From positions 6,138,501-6,202,500 of the forward strand of contig NZ_CP146986.1 of NCBI RefSeq assembly GCF_037126175.1: a stretch of DNA of 64,000 bases. Reading direction: 5' to 3'. The notes under the pieces are model-generated. The model saw only the letters and a program-made list of their open reading frames with translations, was not told where the DNA came from and did not search any database. Made by a program: the position numbers and the translations under genes. The stretch comes from Pseudomonas sp. RSB 5.4. Its GTDB lineage: Bacteria > Pseudomonadota > Gammaproteobacteria > Pseudomonadales > Pseudomonadaceae. This document shows positions 17,090-26,215 of this stretch, one piece after another; position 1 is the stretch's first letter; every line of letters starts with the position of its first letter.

Positions 17090-18376
17090 ATGCGTGCGCC
17101 CGACACCCTCGACCTCCCCAAGAGCACGGCCCGCCCCGGACCGTTCGACTGGTATCGCAATATCAATCAGCAGGAACGTCGCACCTTCTGGAGCTGCAAG
17201 ATCGGCTATGGCCTGGATGGCATGGACACGCAAATGCTCAGCTTCGTGGTGCCGACCCTGATTGCCATGTGGGGTATCACCACCGGGCAGGCCGGGCTGA
17301 TTCACACCAGCACCCTGATCGCCTCGGCCATTGGCGGCTGGGTCGCGGGGATTCTCTCCGACCGTATTGGCCGCGTGCGCACCCTGCAACTGACGGTGCT
17401 GTGGTTCGCCTTTTTCACGTTCCTTTGCGGTTTTGCGCAGAACTACGAACAGCTGCTGATCGCCCGCACCCTGATGGGCTTCGGTTTCGGCGGCGAATGG
17501 ACCGCCGGCGCGGTGCTGATCGGTGAAGTGATCCGCGCCAAGGATCGCGGCAAAGCGGTGGGCATGGTGCAATCCGGCTGGGCGCTGGGGTGGGGGCTGA
17601 CGGCGATTCTGTATGCACTGCTGTTCTCGGTGTTGCCGCCGGAAGATGCCTGGCGTGCGCTGTTCATCCTCGGCATTGTCCCGGCCATTTTCGTGATCTT
17701 CGTGCGGCGTCTGGTGAAGGACCCGGAGATCTATCGCGAAGCCAAGGCTGCGCAAACTCCGCAGAACCCGGCAAAGTTCTACGAGATCTTCGCCCCCGGC
17801 ATGCTGTTCACCACGTTCCGTGCGTCGCTGCTGACCACCGGTGCACTCGGCGGTTATTACGCGATCACCTCGTGGCTGCCGACTTTTCTCAAGAATGAAC
17901 GCGGCTTGAGTGTGCTCGGCACTGGCGGGTATCTGGCCATGGTGATCGTCGGGTCCTACGTCGGCTATGTGATCAGCGCTTATCTGACCGATCTGCTCGG
18001 GCGTAAAAAGAACTTCATCCTGTTCGCGGTCGGCTCGTTCACCATCGTTCTGCTGTACACGCAAATGCCGGTGAGCAACGGGGTGATGCTGTGGCTGGGC
18101 TTTCCGCTGGGCTTCTTCGCCTCGGGGATTTTCAGTGGCATGGGCGCGTTTCTCACCGAGCTGTTTCCGACGCGGATTCGCGGTTCGGGGCAGGGCTTCT
18201 GCTACAACATCGGCCGGGCGCTGGCGGCTTTGTTTCCGCTGCTGATCGGCCTGCTCAGCCAGACAGTGCCGTTGAGTGTGGGTATCGGCGCGTTCGCGGC
18301 GGTGTCCTACGGCGTGGTGATTCTCGCGGCGTTGAGCCTGCCGGAAACCCGTGGCAAGCAACTGGATGCGCAGTAA
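17090..18376 (+). CDS. MFS transporter, candidate 5-oxoproline/organic acid permease
   Basis: 428 aa with about 12 membrane segments. The loop 2-3 motif GGWVAGILSDRIGRVRTL and its second-half counterpart DLLGRKKNF identify the metabolite:H+ symporter/sugar porter branch. ATG at 17090 follows TGCGGAG; the frame is open to 16961 but the upstream part is not protein-like. It heads the cluster, 63 bp before pxpA, which makes it the probable importer of the pathway's substrate; this is by context only. Confidence 0.85.
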   Translation: MRAPDTLDLPKSTARPGPFDWYRNINQQERRTFWSCKIGYGLDGMDTQMLSFVVPTLIAMWGITTGQAGLIHTSTLIASAIGGWVAGILSDRIGRVRTLQLTVLWFAFFTFLCGFAQNYEQLLIARTLMGFGFGGEWTAGAVLIGEVIRAKDRGKAVGMVQSGWALGWGLTAILYALLFSVLPPEDAWRALFILGIVPAIFVIFVRRLVKDPEIYREAKAAQTPQNPAKFYEIFAPGMLFTTFRASLLTTGALGGYYAITSWLPTFLKNERGLSVLGTGGYLAMVIVGSYVGYVISAYLTDLLGRKKNFILFAVGSFTIVLLYTQMPVSNGVMLWLGFPLGFFASGIFSGMGAFLTELFPTRIRGSGQGFCYNIGRALAALFPLLIGLLSQTVPLSVGIGAFAAVSYGVVILAALSLPETRGKQLDAQ

Positions 18377-18439
18377 CTGATAACCTGCTGAGCAAGCGTC
18401 CTACAGACAAAAAGACAAGAAGCTACAGGAGTGTTCACC

Positions 18440-19192
18440 GTGAGCCGCCTGCTATTGAATTGCGACATCGGCGAGAGTTTCGGCAGTTGGACCATGGGTC
18501 TGGACGCCGAAGTCATGCCCTACATCGACTGCGCCAACGTGGCCTGCGGCTTCCATGCCGGTGACCCGAGCATCATGCGCAAGACTGTCAGCCTGGCCCT
18601 GAGTCACGGCGTGCAGATTGGCGCGCACCCGGCCTATCAGGATCTGGTCGGTTTCGGCCGACGTTCCATGGCCTATTCCGCGCAAGAGCTGCAAGACATC
18701 CTGCATTACCAGATCGGCGCGCTCGATGGCATTTGCCGTGCGCAGGACGGGCGGGTCAGTTACGTCAAACCCCACGGCGCGATGTACAACGACATGATGG
18801 CCAACCCGGCGCAGTTGCGTGCAGTGATTCAGGCCGTGGCCGCCTATGATCGCAGCCTGCCGCTGATGCTGATGGCCACCCGCGATAACGCGGCGGCGCA
18901 GCAACTCGGTGACGAATACGGCGTGACCCTGTGGTTCGAAGCCTTCGCCGACCGCGCCTACGACAGCGCAGGTCGACTGGTTTCGCGGCAACTGCCGGGC
19001 GCGGTGCATCACGAGCCAGAAAAAATCATCGAACAGGCCCTGACCATCGCCCGTGGCGGTGAACTCGTCGCCAGCGACGGCAGCGCATTGCAGTTGCAGG
19101 CCAACACCTTGTGCGTGCATGGCGACAACGCCAGTTCGGTGGCCGCCGTGCAGCGCATTCGCGAGGCCCTGAATCAGCAGAGCGCGCCATGA
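18440..19192 (+). CDS. pxpA: 5-oxoprolinase subunit PxpA (LamB/YcsF family)
   Basis: 250 aa. The family signatures [45 protein letters not shown] and [10 protein letters not shown] are all present. With PxpB and PxpC it forms the ATP-dependent prokaryotic 5-oxoprolinase that opens pyroglutamate to glutamate. GTG at 18440 is preferred over GTG at 18431 because AGGAG (18427-18431) then stands 8 bp upstream. The stop overlaps the pxpB start (ATGA), indicating coupled translation. Confidence 0.93.
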   Translation: MSRLLLNCDIGESFGSWTMGLDAEVMPYIDCANVACGFHAGDPSIMRKTVSLALSHGVQIGAHPAYQDLVGFGRRSMAYSAQELQDILHYQIGALDGICRAQDGRVSYVKPHGAMYNDMMANPAQLRAVIQAVAAYDRSLPLMLMATRDNAAAQQLGDEYGVTLWFEAFADRAYDSAGRLVSRQLPGAVHHEPEKIIEQALTIARGGELVASDGSALQLQANTLCVHGDNASSVAAVQRIREALNQQSAP

Positions 19193-19893
19193 ACCCACGG
19201 ATTGAAGTGGTGGCCGTGGATTGCCTGATGCTGCGCCTGTTCGATGAAATCGCCGAAGCCAACATGCCGTGGATGCTCGCTGCCAGTGAGCGCCTGCGCA
19301 CGGTATTTGGCGCGCAATTGATTGACCTGGTGCCGTCCTACACCACGCTGATGGTGCATTACGACCTGACGGTACTGAATCCGAATCAGGCCCGTGAATT
19401 GATCGCTGAAGCGTTGATCGATCTGTCGCCGAACGCTCGAACCAGCGGCCAGTGCCATGTGTTGCCGGTCTGGTACGACCTGAGTGTCGGCCCCGAACTG
19501 AGCCTGCTGGCGCAGCGCAGCGGGTTGGCGGTGGAGGAGGTGATTCGGCGGCACAGCGCTCGCGAATATCAGGTGTTCGCCCTCGGCTTCGCGCCGGGAT
19601 TTGCCTTCATGGGGCTGGTGGAAGAAATCCTCGCGGCGCCACGCCTGGACACCCCACGCAAGAAAGTCGCGGCCGGCAGCGTCGGTATCGCCGAGCGGCA
19701 GACCGCGGCTTATCCAGTGGTATCCCCCGGTGGCTGGAACCTGATCGGTCGCACCCCGGCGAAACTGTTCGATCGTCATCGCGACGGCTACAGCCTGATG
19801 CAACCCGGCGACACCGTGCGTTTCGAAGCGGTGAGCCACGCCGAGTTCATCAACCTGGGCGGCGATGACACGCCACTGGAGGCGCTGGCATGA
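19189..19893 (+). CDS. pxpB: 5-oxoprolinase subunit PxpB
   Basis: 234 aa, matching the allophanate-hydrolase subunit-1 (KipI-like) family. Recognisable parts are [13 protein letters not shown], the [16 protein letters not shown] segment and the C-terminal [19 protein letters not shown] block that forms the active-site surface with PxpC. ATG at 19189 overlaps the pxpA stop, and its own stop overlaps the pxpC start, so all three are made from one message in the order typical of Pseudomonas. Confidence 0.93.
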   Translation: MNPRIEVVAVDCLMLRLFDEIAEANMPWMLAASERLRTVFGAQLIDLVPSYTTLMVHYDLTVLNPNQARELIAEALIDLSPNARTSGQCHVLPVWYDLSVGPELSLLAQRSGLAVEEVIRRHSAREYQVFALGFAPGFAFMGLVEEILAAPRLDTPRKKVAAGSVGIAERQTAAYPVVSPGGWNLIGRTPAKLFDRHRDGYSLMQPGDTVRFEAVSHAEFINLGGDDTPLEALA

Positions 19894-20813
19894 GCCAATT
19901 GACGATTGAGGCCAGCACGCCGCTGTGCTTGTTGCAGGACGTCGGGCGCTTTGGCGTGCGCCATTTGGGCGTGACCCAGGGCGGCGCCGCGGATTGGAGT
20001 TCGATGAGTTGGGGCAATTGGTTGCTCGGCAATGCGCTGGATCTGCCGGTGATCGAAATCACCCTCGGCGGGTTTGCCGTACGGGCGCAGGAAGACTGCT
20101 TGCTGGCGTTGGCCGGGGCGGATCTCGGCGCGCAGATTGACGGGCAGGCGCTGGCGCCGTGGCGCAGTTTCAAGCTCAGCAAAGGGCAAATCTTGAAGTT
20201 CAGCCAACCGCTGCTTGGCGCCCGGGCTTATCTGGCGGCACCCGGCGGTTTCGACGCGCCGCAGGTGCTGGGCAGCAGTGCTACGGTGGTGCGCGAAGAG
20301 CTCGGTGGTCTGGATGGCATGGGGTTGCCGTTGGCCAAGGGCGCGGCACTGAGTTATCGCGGTGCGGTTCTGCAGGTGCGTGAAGTGCCGCTGGCGCATC
20401 GACCTGATCTGCGCCTCAATGCGCCGCTGGATCTGGTGCTCGGCGCACAGATTGGTCAGTTCAGCGGGCAGAGTCTGTTCGATGTGTTCAACAGTCCGTG
20501 GACGCTCGACAGTCGTGCCGACCGCATGGGCATTCGCTTGTTGGGCAAGGCGTTGCAGTATCAGGGCCGGCCGATGATTTCCGAGGGTATTCCGCTGGGG
20601 GCGGTGCAGGTGCCGCCGGATGGGCAGCCGATTGTCTTGCTCAATGATCGGCAGACGATTGGTGGCTATCCACGTTTGGGAGCGCTGACGCCGTTGGCGT
20701 TGGCGCGATTGGCGCAGTGTCTGCCGGGGGCGCAAGTGCGGTTGAGGCCGGTGGTGCAGGACGTGGCGCACCGGGAGCATGTCGAGTATTTGCGGCGCTT
20801 TCGAAATAGCTGA
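19890..20813 (+). CDS. pxpC: 5-oxoprolinase subunit PxpC
   Basis: 307 aa allophanate-hydrolase subunit-2 (KipA-like) family protein. The segments LLQDVGRFGVRHLGVTQGGA, RAYLAAPGGFDAPQVLGS, SRADRMGIRL and IVLLNDRQTIGGYP are characteristic. It completes the PxpABC enzyme. The gene ends just before a REP element and the convergent VWA gene. Confidence 0.93.
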   Translation: MSQLTIEASTPLCLLQDVGRFGVRHLGVTQGGAADWSSMSWGNWLLGNALDLPVIEITLGGFAVRAQEDCLLALAGADLGAQIDGQALAPWRSFKLSKGQILKFSQPLLGARAYLAAPGGFDAPQVLGSSATVVREELGGLDGMGLPLAKGAALSYRGAVLQVREVPLAHRPDLRLNAPLDLVLGAQIGQFSGQSLFDVFNSPWTLDSRADRMGIRLLGKALQYQGRPMISEGIPLGAVQVPPDGQPIVLLNDRQTIGGYPRLGALTPLALARLAQCLPGAQVRLRPVVQDVAHREHVEYLRRFRNS

Positions 20814-20817
20814 GAGC

Positions 20818-20882
20818 TTCGCGAGCAAGCCCGCTCCCACAGGGGAATGCATTCCAAATGTGGGAGCGGGCTTGCTCGCGAA
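20818..20882. repeat. REP palindrome, GTGGGAGCGGGCTTGCTCGC type
   Basis: Inverted pair of 24-nt units separated by only about 17 nt (GGGAATGCATTCCAAA, itself containing GGAATGCATTCC). Lies between convergent pxpC and the VWA gene. Confidence 0.92.
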
Positions 20883-20904
20883 GGGTCATCACGGCTAACG
20901 AAGG

Positions 20905-22083
20905 TTATTTCGACAGAAACCGCATCCCTTCCTCAAGCCCGCGCAGGGTCAGCGGATACATCTGATCCTCGATCAAATCGCGCACGATATTGGTCGACGA
21001 GGTATAGCCCCAGGTGTCCTTCGGATACGGGTTGATCCAGATGAGCTTCTTGTACTTTTCCATGAAGCGCTGCATCCACACGTAGCCCGGCTCTTCGTTC
21101 CAGTGCTCGACGCTGCCGCCGGCCTGGGTGATTTCGTAGGGCGCCATGGCGGCGTCACCTATGAAGATCACTTTGTAGTCGGCGCCGTACTTGTGCAGCA
21201 GATCCTGCGTCGAGAAACGCTCGGACGTGCGGCGCAGGTTGTTCTTCCACACCGACTCATAAATGAAGTTGTGGAAGTAGAAGTACTCCAGATGCTTGAA
21301 CTCGGTCTTGCAGGCCGAGAACAATTCCTCGCAGATTTTCACGTGTGCATCCATCGAGCCGCCGATGTCGAACAGCAGCAACAGCTTTACCGTGTTGCGC
21401 CGCTCGGGGCGCATCTGGATATTCAGCAGGCCGGCGTCTTTGGCGGTGTGGTCGATGGTGCCGTCGATATCCAGCTCTTCCGCCGCACCCTGACGGGCGA
21501 ATTTGCGCAGACGACGCAGGGCAACCTTAATGTTGCGCGTGCCCAGCTCCACCGAATCGTCGAGGTTCTTGTACTCGCGCTGATCCCAGACCTTGACCGC
21601 TTTGCCCTGACGCTTGCCGGCGTCGCCGACCCGAATACCTTCCGGGTTGAAGCCGCCGGAACCGAATGGGCTGGTGCCGCCGGTGCCGATCCATTTGTTG
21701 CCGCCGGCGTGACGTTCCTTCTGTTCTTCCAGACGTTTCTTGAACTCTTCGATCAGCTTGTCCAGGCCGCCGAGGGACTGGATCGCCGCGCGTTCCTCGT
21801 CAGTCAGCGAACGCTCGAATTCCTTGCGCAGCCAGTCTTCGGGAATCAGCGCCTGCAAGTGATCGTCGAGTTTTTCCAGGCCATTGAAGTAGGCGCCGAA
21901 CGCACGGTCGAACTTGTCGAAATGCCGTTCGTCCTTGACCAGAATCGCCCGCGACAAGTAGTAGAACTCGTCCATGTCGGCGAAGGTCACGCGCTGTTTC
22001 AGCGCGTTGATCAGGTCGAGCAGCTCGCGCACCGACACCGGCACCTTGGCGGCACGCATTTCATTGAACAGGTTGAGCAGCAT
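20905..22083 (-). CDS. VWA domain protein, CoxE-like
   Basis: 392 aa. The C-terminal half (about 205-390) is a von Willebrand A domain with the metal site LLLLFDIGGSMDAH; the middle Gly of D-x-G-x-S replaces the usual Ser. Before it is a helical region and a Gly-rich linker (KWIGTGGTSPFGSGGFNPEG). It directly follows the MoxR-type ATPase gene (10 bp), the standard MoxR/VWA pairing in which the ATPase and VWA protein act together in assembly or metal insertion of a client. The client is unknown here. Confidence 0.86.
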   Translation of the reverse strand: MLLNLFNEMRAAKVPVSVRELLDLINALKQRVTFADMDEFYYLSRAILVKDERHFDKFDRAFGAYFNGLEKLDDHLQALIPEDWLRKEFERSLTDEERAAIQSLGGLDKLIEEFKKRLEEQKERHAGGNKWIGTGGTSPFGSGGFNPEGIRVGDAGKRQGKAVKVWDQREYKNLDDSVELGTRNIKVALRRLRKFARQGAAEELDIDGTIDHTAKDAGLLNIQMRPERRNTVKLLLLFDIGGSMDAHVKICEELFSACKTEFKHLEYFYFHNFIYESVWKNNLRRTSERFSTQDLLHKYGADYKVIFIGDAAMAPYEITQAGGSVEHWNEEPGYVWMQRFMEKYKKLIWINPYPKDTWGYTSSTNIVRDLIEDQMYPLTLRGLEEGMRFLSK

Positions 22084-22093
22084 GACGATGCCC

Positions 22094-22939
22094 TTATCGA
22101 GAGCCGCGACGGCTCATGAATGCCAGGCGCTCAAGCAACTGCACGTCCTGTTCGTTCTTCACCAGGGCGCCGGCGAGTGGCGGAATGGCCTTGGTCGGAT
22201 CGCGCTCGCGGAGCACCGCTTCGCCGATGTTGTCGGCCATCAGCAGCTTCAGCCAGTCCACCAGTTCGGAAGTCGACGGCTTCTTCTTCAGACCCGGCAC
22301 CGTGCGCACGTCGAAGAACACGTCCAGCGCTTCGCTGACCAGATCCTTCTTGATGTCCGGGTAGTGCACGTCGACGATTTTCTGCAGGGTGCTGCGGTCC
22401 GGGAAGGCGATGTAATGGAAGAAGCAGCGGCGCAGGAAGGCGTCCGGCAGCTCTTTCTCGTTGTTGGAGGTAATGATGATGATCGGGCGCTTCTTGGCCT
22501 TGATGGTCTCGTCGATTTCGTAAACGTAGAACTCCATCTTGTCGAGTTCTTGCAGCAAGTCGTTGGGGAACTCGATGTCGGCCTTGTCGATTTCGTCGAT
22601 CAGCAGGATCACTCGCTCTTCGGACTCGAAAGCCTCCCACAGCTTGCCCTTCTTCAGGTAATTGCGCACGTCGTGGACTTTTTCGTTGCCCAATTGCGAG
22701 TCGCGCAGACGGCTGACCGCATCGTACTCGTACAGGCCCTGATGGGCCTTGGTGGTGGACTTGATGTGCCAGGTGATCAGCTTGGCGCCGAACGATTCGG
22801 CCAGTTGCTCGGCGAGCATGGTCTTGCCGGTGCCCGGTTCGCCCTTGACCAGCAGTGGCCGCTCCAGGGTGATGGCGGCATTGACCGCCAGCTTCAGGTC
22901 ATCGGTGGCGACGTAGGCCTGGGTGCCTTCGAACTTCAT
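22094..22939 (-). CDS. MoxR-family AAA+ ATPase
   Basis: 281 aa. Walker A GEPGTGKT (about 33-40), Walker B ILLIDEIDKAD, sensor 1 IITSNNEKELPDAFLRRC and a C-terminal helical lid are all present. Related to the CoxD/MoxR chaperone ATPases that work with a VWA partner, here the next gene. Cytosolic. ATG at 22939 (MKFEGTQAYVATDDLKLAV). No cox or mox structural genes are nearby, so this is a free-standing pair. Confidence 0.9.
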   Translation of the reverse strand: MKFEGTQAYVATDDLKLAVNAAITLERPLLVKGEPGTGKTMLAEQLAESFGAKLITWHIKSTTKAHQGLYEYDAVSRLRDSQLGNEKVHDVRNYLKKGKLWEAFESEERVILLIDEIDKADIEFPNDLLQELDKMEFYVYEIDETIKAKKRPIIIITSNNEKELPDAFLRRCFFHYIAFPDRSTLQKIVDVHYPDIKKDLVSEALDVFFDVRTVPGLKKKPSTSELVDWLKLLMADNIGEAVLRERDPTKAIPPLAGALVKNEQDVQLLERLAFMSRRGSR

Positions 22940-23110
22940 CTGCTAATCCTCGAACGGTAACGCCGACCTGCACGGGCAGGGCGGGGCGAAAAAATCGGAT
23001 GCCCCGACTATAACGCGCAGCCCGGTCGACTGTGAACGCAGACGGCTTATTCAGTCTCTGAATGGGGCGTCACATGTTGACTCGGTTTCGGCCCGGGGCC
23101 AGTATTCAGG

Positions 23111-23129
23111 TATCGCCGATTTGGCGATA
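23111..23129. promoter_or_regulatory. Operator-like dyad before the DUF4160 gene
   Basis: TATCGCC-GATTT-GGCGATA, perfect 7-nt arms, ends 11 nt before the DUF4160 start codon. The position suits autorepression by the HTH protein encoded second in this two-gene unit, or a hairpin over the leader. Regulation is inferred. Confidence 0.5.
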
Positions 23130-23140
23130 GCCTGTCGGAC

Positions 23141-23371
23141 ATGACGACTAAATACCGATTTCGCGACAAATACCGCATTCAGTTGCGCGAGAAAGATCAC
23201 CCGCCACCCCATGTCCACCTGATCGGTGGCGGTGTGGACGTGATGCTGAGCCTTGAAACCGTCGAAGTCATGACGGGCAAGGCACCGCCGCTGATTATCA
23301 AGGAAGCGTTGGCTTGGGTTGCGGCTCATCAAGCGCAACTGCTGGAGGAGTGGAAACGATGTTACCCATGA
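23141..23371 (+). CDS. DUF4160 domain-containing protein
   Basis: 76 aa. The REKDHPPPHVHLIGGGVDV core is the DUF4160 signature, followed by a helical C-terminus (IKEALAWVAAHQAQLLEEW). DUF4160 proteins are small and occur next to DUF2442 proteins, often in mobile or stress-related islets; a toxin-antitoxin role has been suggested by context but I do not treat it as established. The stop overlaps the region of the next gene's start. A perfect dyad precedes it. Confidence 0.78.
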   Translation: MTTKYRFRDKYRIQLREKDHPPPHVHLIGGGVDVMLSLETVEVMTGKAPPLIIKEALAWVAAHQAQLLEEWKRCYP

Positions 23372-23856
23372 AAAGGCCGCGTCTGTCGGCTGTGCAAGCA
23401 CTTTCAGGTTTTCGATTGAAACTGACCTTTATTGATGGTCAGGATCTGACTCTTGACCTGAGCCGAGATATTCACGCTTATCCAGGTCTGCAACCATTGC
23501 TTGATCCCGAAGTTTTTGCGGCTGCGACCCTCGACGACTATGGCTGGACGGTCGAATGGCTTGAGCCCGATATACAGATTGGCGCAGACACGCTTTATAT
23601 GGATGCGCTGGCTCAAAACGCTGCCGATGAAAACACTCGGATTTTCATCGATTGGCGTGCACGTACCGGACTCTCACTGAATCAGGCAGCCGAGGCGCTG
23701 GGGGTCAGTGCCCGCAGCATCAGCCGATACAGTAATGGGCGGGAGGCAGTGCCCAGGTCATTAGCCTTGGCTTGTCTTGGTTGGGACTCATTGCAGCAAA
23801 AGTCCACCCTGGCAGCTGAAGAGTCTGGTCGATATGTCGTTAATCGTAAGTCTTAG
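23359..23856 (+). CDS. DUF2442 protein with C-terminal HTH
   Basis: 165 aa. The N-terminal DUF2442 part (about 8-85) includes LTFIDGQDLTLDL and the closing WLEPDIQIGADTLYMDAL. A Xre-like helix-turn-helix follows (about 100-140: GLSLNQAAEALGVSARSISR, then YSNGREAVPRS). ATG at 23359 is chosen because GGAGGAG precedes it by 8 bp; ATG at 23368 is an alternative that would overlap the previous stop as ATGA. Likely DNA-binding partner and autoregulator of the DUF4160 gene, by analogy with antitoxins. Confidence 0.76.
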   Translation: MLPMKRPRLSAVQALSGFRLKLTFIDGQDLTLDLSRDIHAYPGLQPLLDPEVFAAATLDDYGWTVEWLEPDIQIGADTLYMDALAQNAADENTRIFIDWRARTGLSLNQAAEALGVSARSISRYSNGREAVPRSLALACLGWDSLQQKSTLAAEESGRYVVNRKS

Positions 23857-24929
23857 CCCGCATCCGGCTTAGGTCTTTCATACCGCGCATTAAAGGCCTG
23901 AATGAAACCATTGCGCAAAATCTGCAAAAACGCTTCGAACGCGCTGATGTTTTGCTGATGCACGTTGCCACTGAGTTCGACCTTGGTGGCGAACTGGTTT
24001 TTCGCCTGGTTCTTCAACACGGTTTCCGTGCCGCCGACGATGGCTTCCCAGACTGAGCGGAAGATGCTCTTGTCCTTGTTCTCCACGTCCTGCTGCCAGT
24101 TGAACACTTCGACGTCGCGCAGCAGCGGCTTGATGTAGCCAGTGACCTGGGCTTTTTTCGCCTGGGCTTCGATCACCACGTCGCCATGGCCGGCATTGAA
24201 GTCGAACTTGCCGTAGGCCGAGGCGAAGTCGTTCAAGCGCTTGAGTTCGATGTCGCGGGCGCGCAGGCGGAACTGGAAGTCCTCGAAATTGCTCAGCGGA
24301 TCGAAAGTCGCCGTGGTTTCCAGCGGTGCCTGGCCGAGCAGTTTGGCCTTGCCCTCGAAACGGGCGTCGCGTTTACCCTGTTTGTCGACCACGTTGGTCA
24401 GGTTGTAGATGCTCGCTTCGACATTGCTGGCGTTCATGTTGACCGGCGGTTTGGAATTGAAATTGCGGAAACTGATCTTGCCGTCGTGGATCTGTACTTC
24501 GTCGAGGGTGATCGGCAGCAGCTTGCCCAGTTGTGCGCGCCAGTCAGTGCCTTTACCGGTCTGTGAATTCTGTTTGTTGGAGCCGCCATCGACGAAGTTG
24601 ATCTCGGGATTGAAGAACTGCACCTGCGCTACCACGGCATGGTCGTACCACAGCGAGTGCCAACTGACCGCCAGATCGATCACGGGCGCGTTGACGAACG
24701 GCACCGGTACCTTGCCGTCGACCTTGACGATTTTCAGGCCGTTGATCCGATAGGCGCCACGCCACAGGGCCAGATCGACGTCGGTGACCTGGCCACGGTA
24801 ATCGCCCATGTCGGCCAGTTTGTCGTTCAAGTAATCGCGCACCAAGTAGGGCAGGGCGATGTGCAGGACGATCAGCAGCACAACGACGACGGCAAAAATC
24901 CCTAATGGCCAGCTGTAGCGACGCTTCAT
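23853..24929 (-). CDS. AsmA/DUF748-like membrane-anchored protein
   Basis: 358 aa. One N-terminal membrane anchor (about 7-27, [20 protein letters not shown]) and a long periplasmic beta-rich part with DUF748/AsmA features such as [32 protein letters not shown] and [20 protein letters not shown]. AsmA-like proteins are linked to lipid transport between membranes and outer-membrane homeostasis. ATG at 24929 begins MKRRYSW before the anchor; the frame is open to 25169 but upstream sequence overlaps the cysK leader. Converges with the HTH gene, overlapping its stop by 4 bp. Confidence 0.8.
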   Translation of the reverse strand: MKRRYSWPLGIFAVVVVLLIVLHIALPYLVRDYLNDKLADMGDYRGQVTDVDLALWRGAYRINGLKIVKVDGKVPVPFVNAPVIDLAVSWHSLWYDHAVVAQVQFFNPEINFVDGGSNKQNSQTGKGTDWRAQLGKLLPITLDEVQIHDGKISFRNFNSKPPVNMNASNVEASIYNLTNVVDKQGKRDARFEGKAKLLGQAPLETTATFDPLSNFEDFQFRLRARDIELKRLNDFASAYGKFDFNAGHGDVVIEAQAKKAQVTGYIKPLLRDVEVFNWQQDVENKDKSIFRSVWEAIVGGTETVLKNQAKNQFATKVELSGNVHQQNISAFEAFLQILRNGFIQAFNARYERPKPDAG

Positions 24930-25056
24930 GGCAACAATTCCCGAACGATGTAAGCGATTGACTGTAGCGCGGCGCAGACGTTCGACCCGACTGGACTGTG
25001 CCCGGCAACAGGCATACCTTGAAAGGCTGAATTCAACGCTGCATAAGGACCCAGCC

Positions 25057-26031
25057 ATGAGCCGTATTTTCGCTGACAACGCCCATTCCATCGGCAATAC
25101 GCCGCTGGTGCAGATCAACCGCATCGCGCCGCGCGGCGTGACCATCCTGGCCAAGATCGAGGGGCGCAACCCCGGTTATTCGGTCAAGTGCCGGATCGGC
25201 GCGAACATGATCTGGGACGCCGAAAGCAACGGCAAACTCAAGCCGGGCATGACCATCGTCGAGCCGACGTCGGGCAATACCGGCATCGGTCTGGCCTTCG
25301 TTGCCGCCGCCCGTGGTTACAAATTGATGCTGACCATGCCGGCCTCGATGAGTATCGAGCGGCGCAAGGTACTCAAGGCTCTCGGCGCAGAACTGGTCCT
25401 CACTGAACCGGCCAAGGGCATGAAAGGCGCGATCGAGAAGGCCGCGGAAATCGTTGCCAGCGACACTGGCAAATACTTTATGCCATCGCAGTTCGATAAC
25501 CCGGCCAACCCGGCGATCCATGAAAAAACCACCGGCCCGGAAATCTGGAACGACACCGATGGCGCCGTCGATGTGCTGGTGGCTGGTGTCGGGACCGGCG
25601 GAACCATCACTGGCGTTTCGCGGTATATCAAGAATACCCAGGGCAAACCGATTCTATCGGTGGCGGTGGAGCCGGTGTCTTCGCCAGTGATCAGCCAGGC
25701 ACTGGCGGGCCAGGAGATCAAACCGAGCCCGCACAAGATTCAGGGGATTGGCGCCGGTTTCGTGCCGAAAAACCTTGACCTGTCGATGGTCGACCGGGTG
25801 GAGCAGGTCACCGACGAAGAGTCCAAGGCCATGGCACTGCGCCTGATGCAGGAGGAGGGGATCTTGTGCGGTATCTCTTGCGGCGCGGCCATGGCCGTAG
25901 CAGTGCGTCTGGCTGAGACCCCGGAAATGCAGGGCAAGACCATCGTGGTGATTCTGCCGGACTCCGGTGAGCGTTATCTGTCGAGCATGCTGTTCAGCGA
26001 TCTGTTCACGGAACAGGAGAATCAGCAGTAA
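25057..26031 (+). CDS. cysK: Cysteine synthase A (O-acetylserine sulfhydrylase)
   Basis: 324 aa PLP enzyme making cysteine from O-acetylserine and sulfide. PLP lysine is K44 in [12 protein letters not shown]; the substrate loop [12 protein letters not shown], phosphate loop [14 protein letters not shown] and the C-terminal [19 protein letters not shown] all match CysK over its full length. The K-C-R-I-G motif is the CysK form rather than the K-D-R form of CysM. ATG at 25057 follows a weak AAGGA; upstream in-frame sequence to 24928 is not protein-like. Confidence 0.93.
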   Translation: MSRIFADNAHSIGNTPLVQINRIAPRGVTILAKIEGRNPGYSVKCRIGANMIWDAESNGKLKPGMTIVEPTSGNTGIGLAFVAAARGYKLMLTMPASMSIERRKVLKALGAELVLTEPAKGMKGAIEKAAEIVASDTGKYFMPSQFDNPANPAIHEKTTGPEIWNDTDGAVDVLVAGVGTGGTITGVSRYIKNTQGKPILSVAVEPVSSPVISQALAGQEIKPSPHKIQGIGAGFVPKNLDLSMVDRVEQVTDEESKAMALRLMQEEGILCGISCGAAMAVAVRLAETPEMQGKTIVVILPDSGERYLSSMLFSDLFTEQENQQ

Positions 26032-26215
26032 TCGAATTGATGCAGATCAGTCGGGATTCAGGAACCTTATGCTAATAAATGCTTTGTTGCGCAATTCTTA
26101 ACACTGAATCTTTGGTTCGGCGGGTGTTGCCCCACGCCGGTAGTGTTTATCATTGCCGGCTGCCATGCCTGATGAGGGGCCATGCGCAGCGTTGTCTTTA
26201 TTCAAGGAGTCGTTG

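Noticed and set aside
16928..18361. 477-codon minus-strand frame across the MFS gene
   Set aside because: Shadow of the MFS transporter, composition rich in Gln, Arg and His, no recognisable family.
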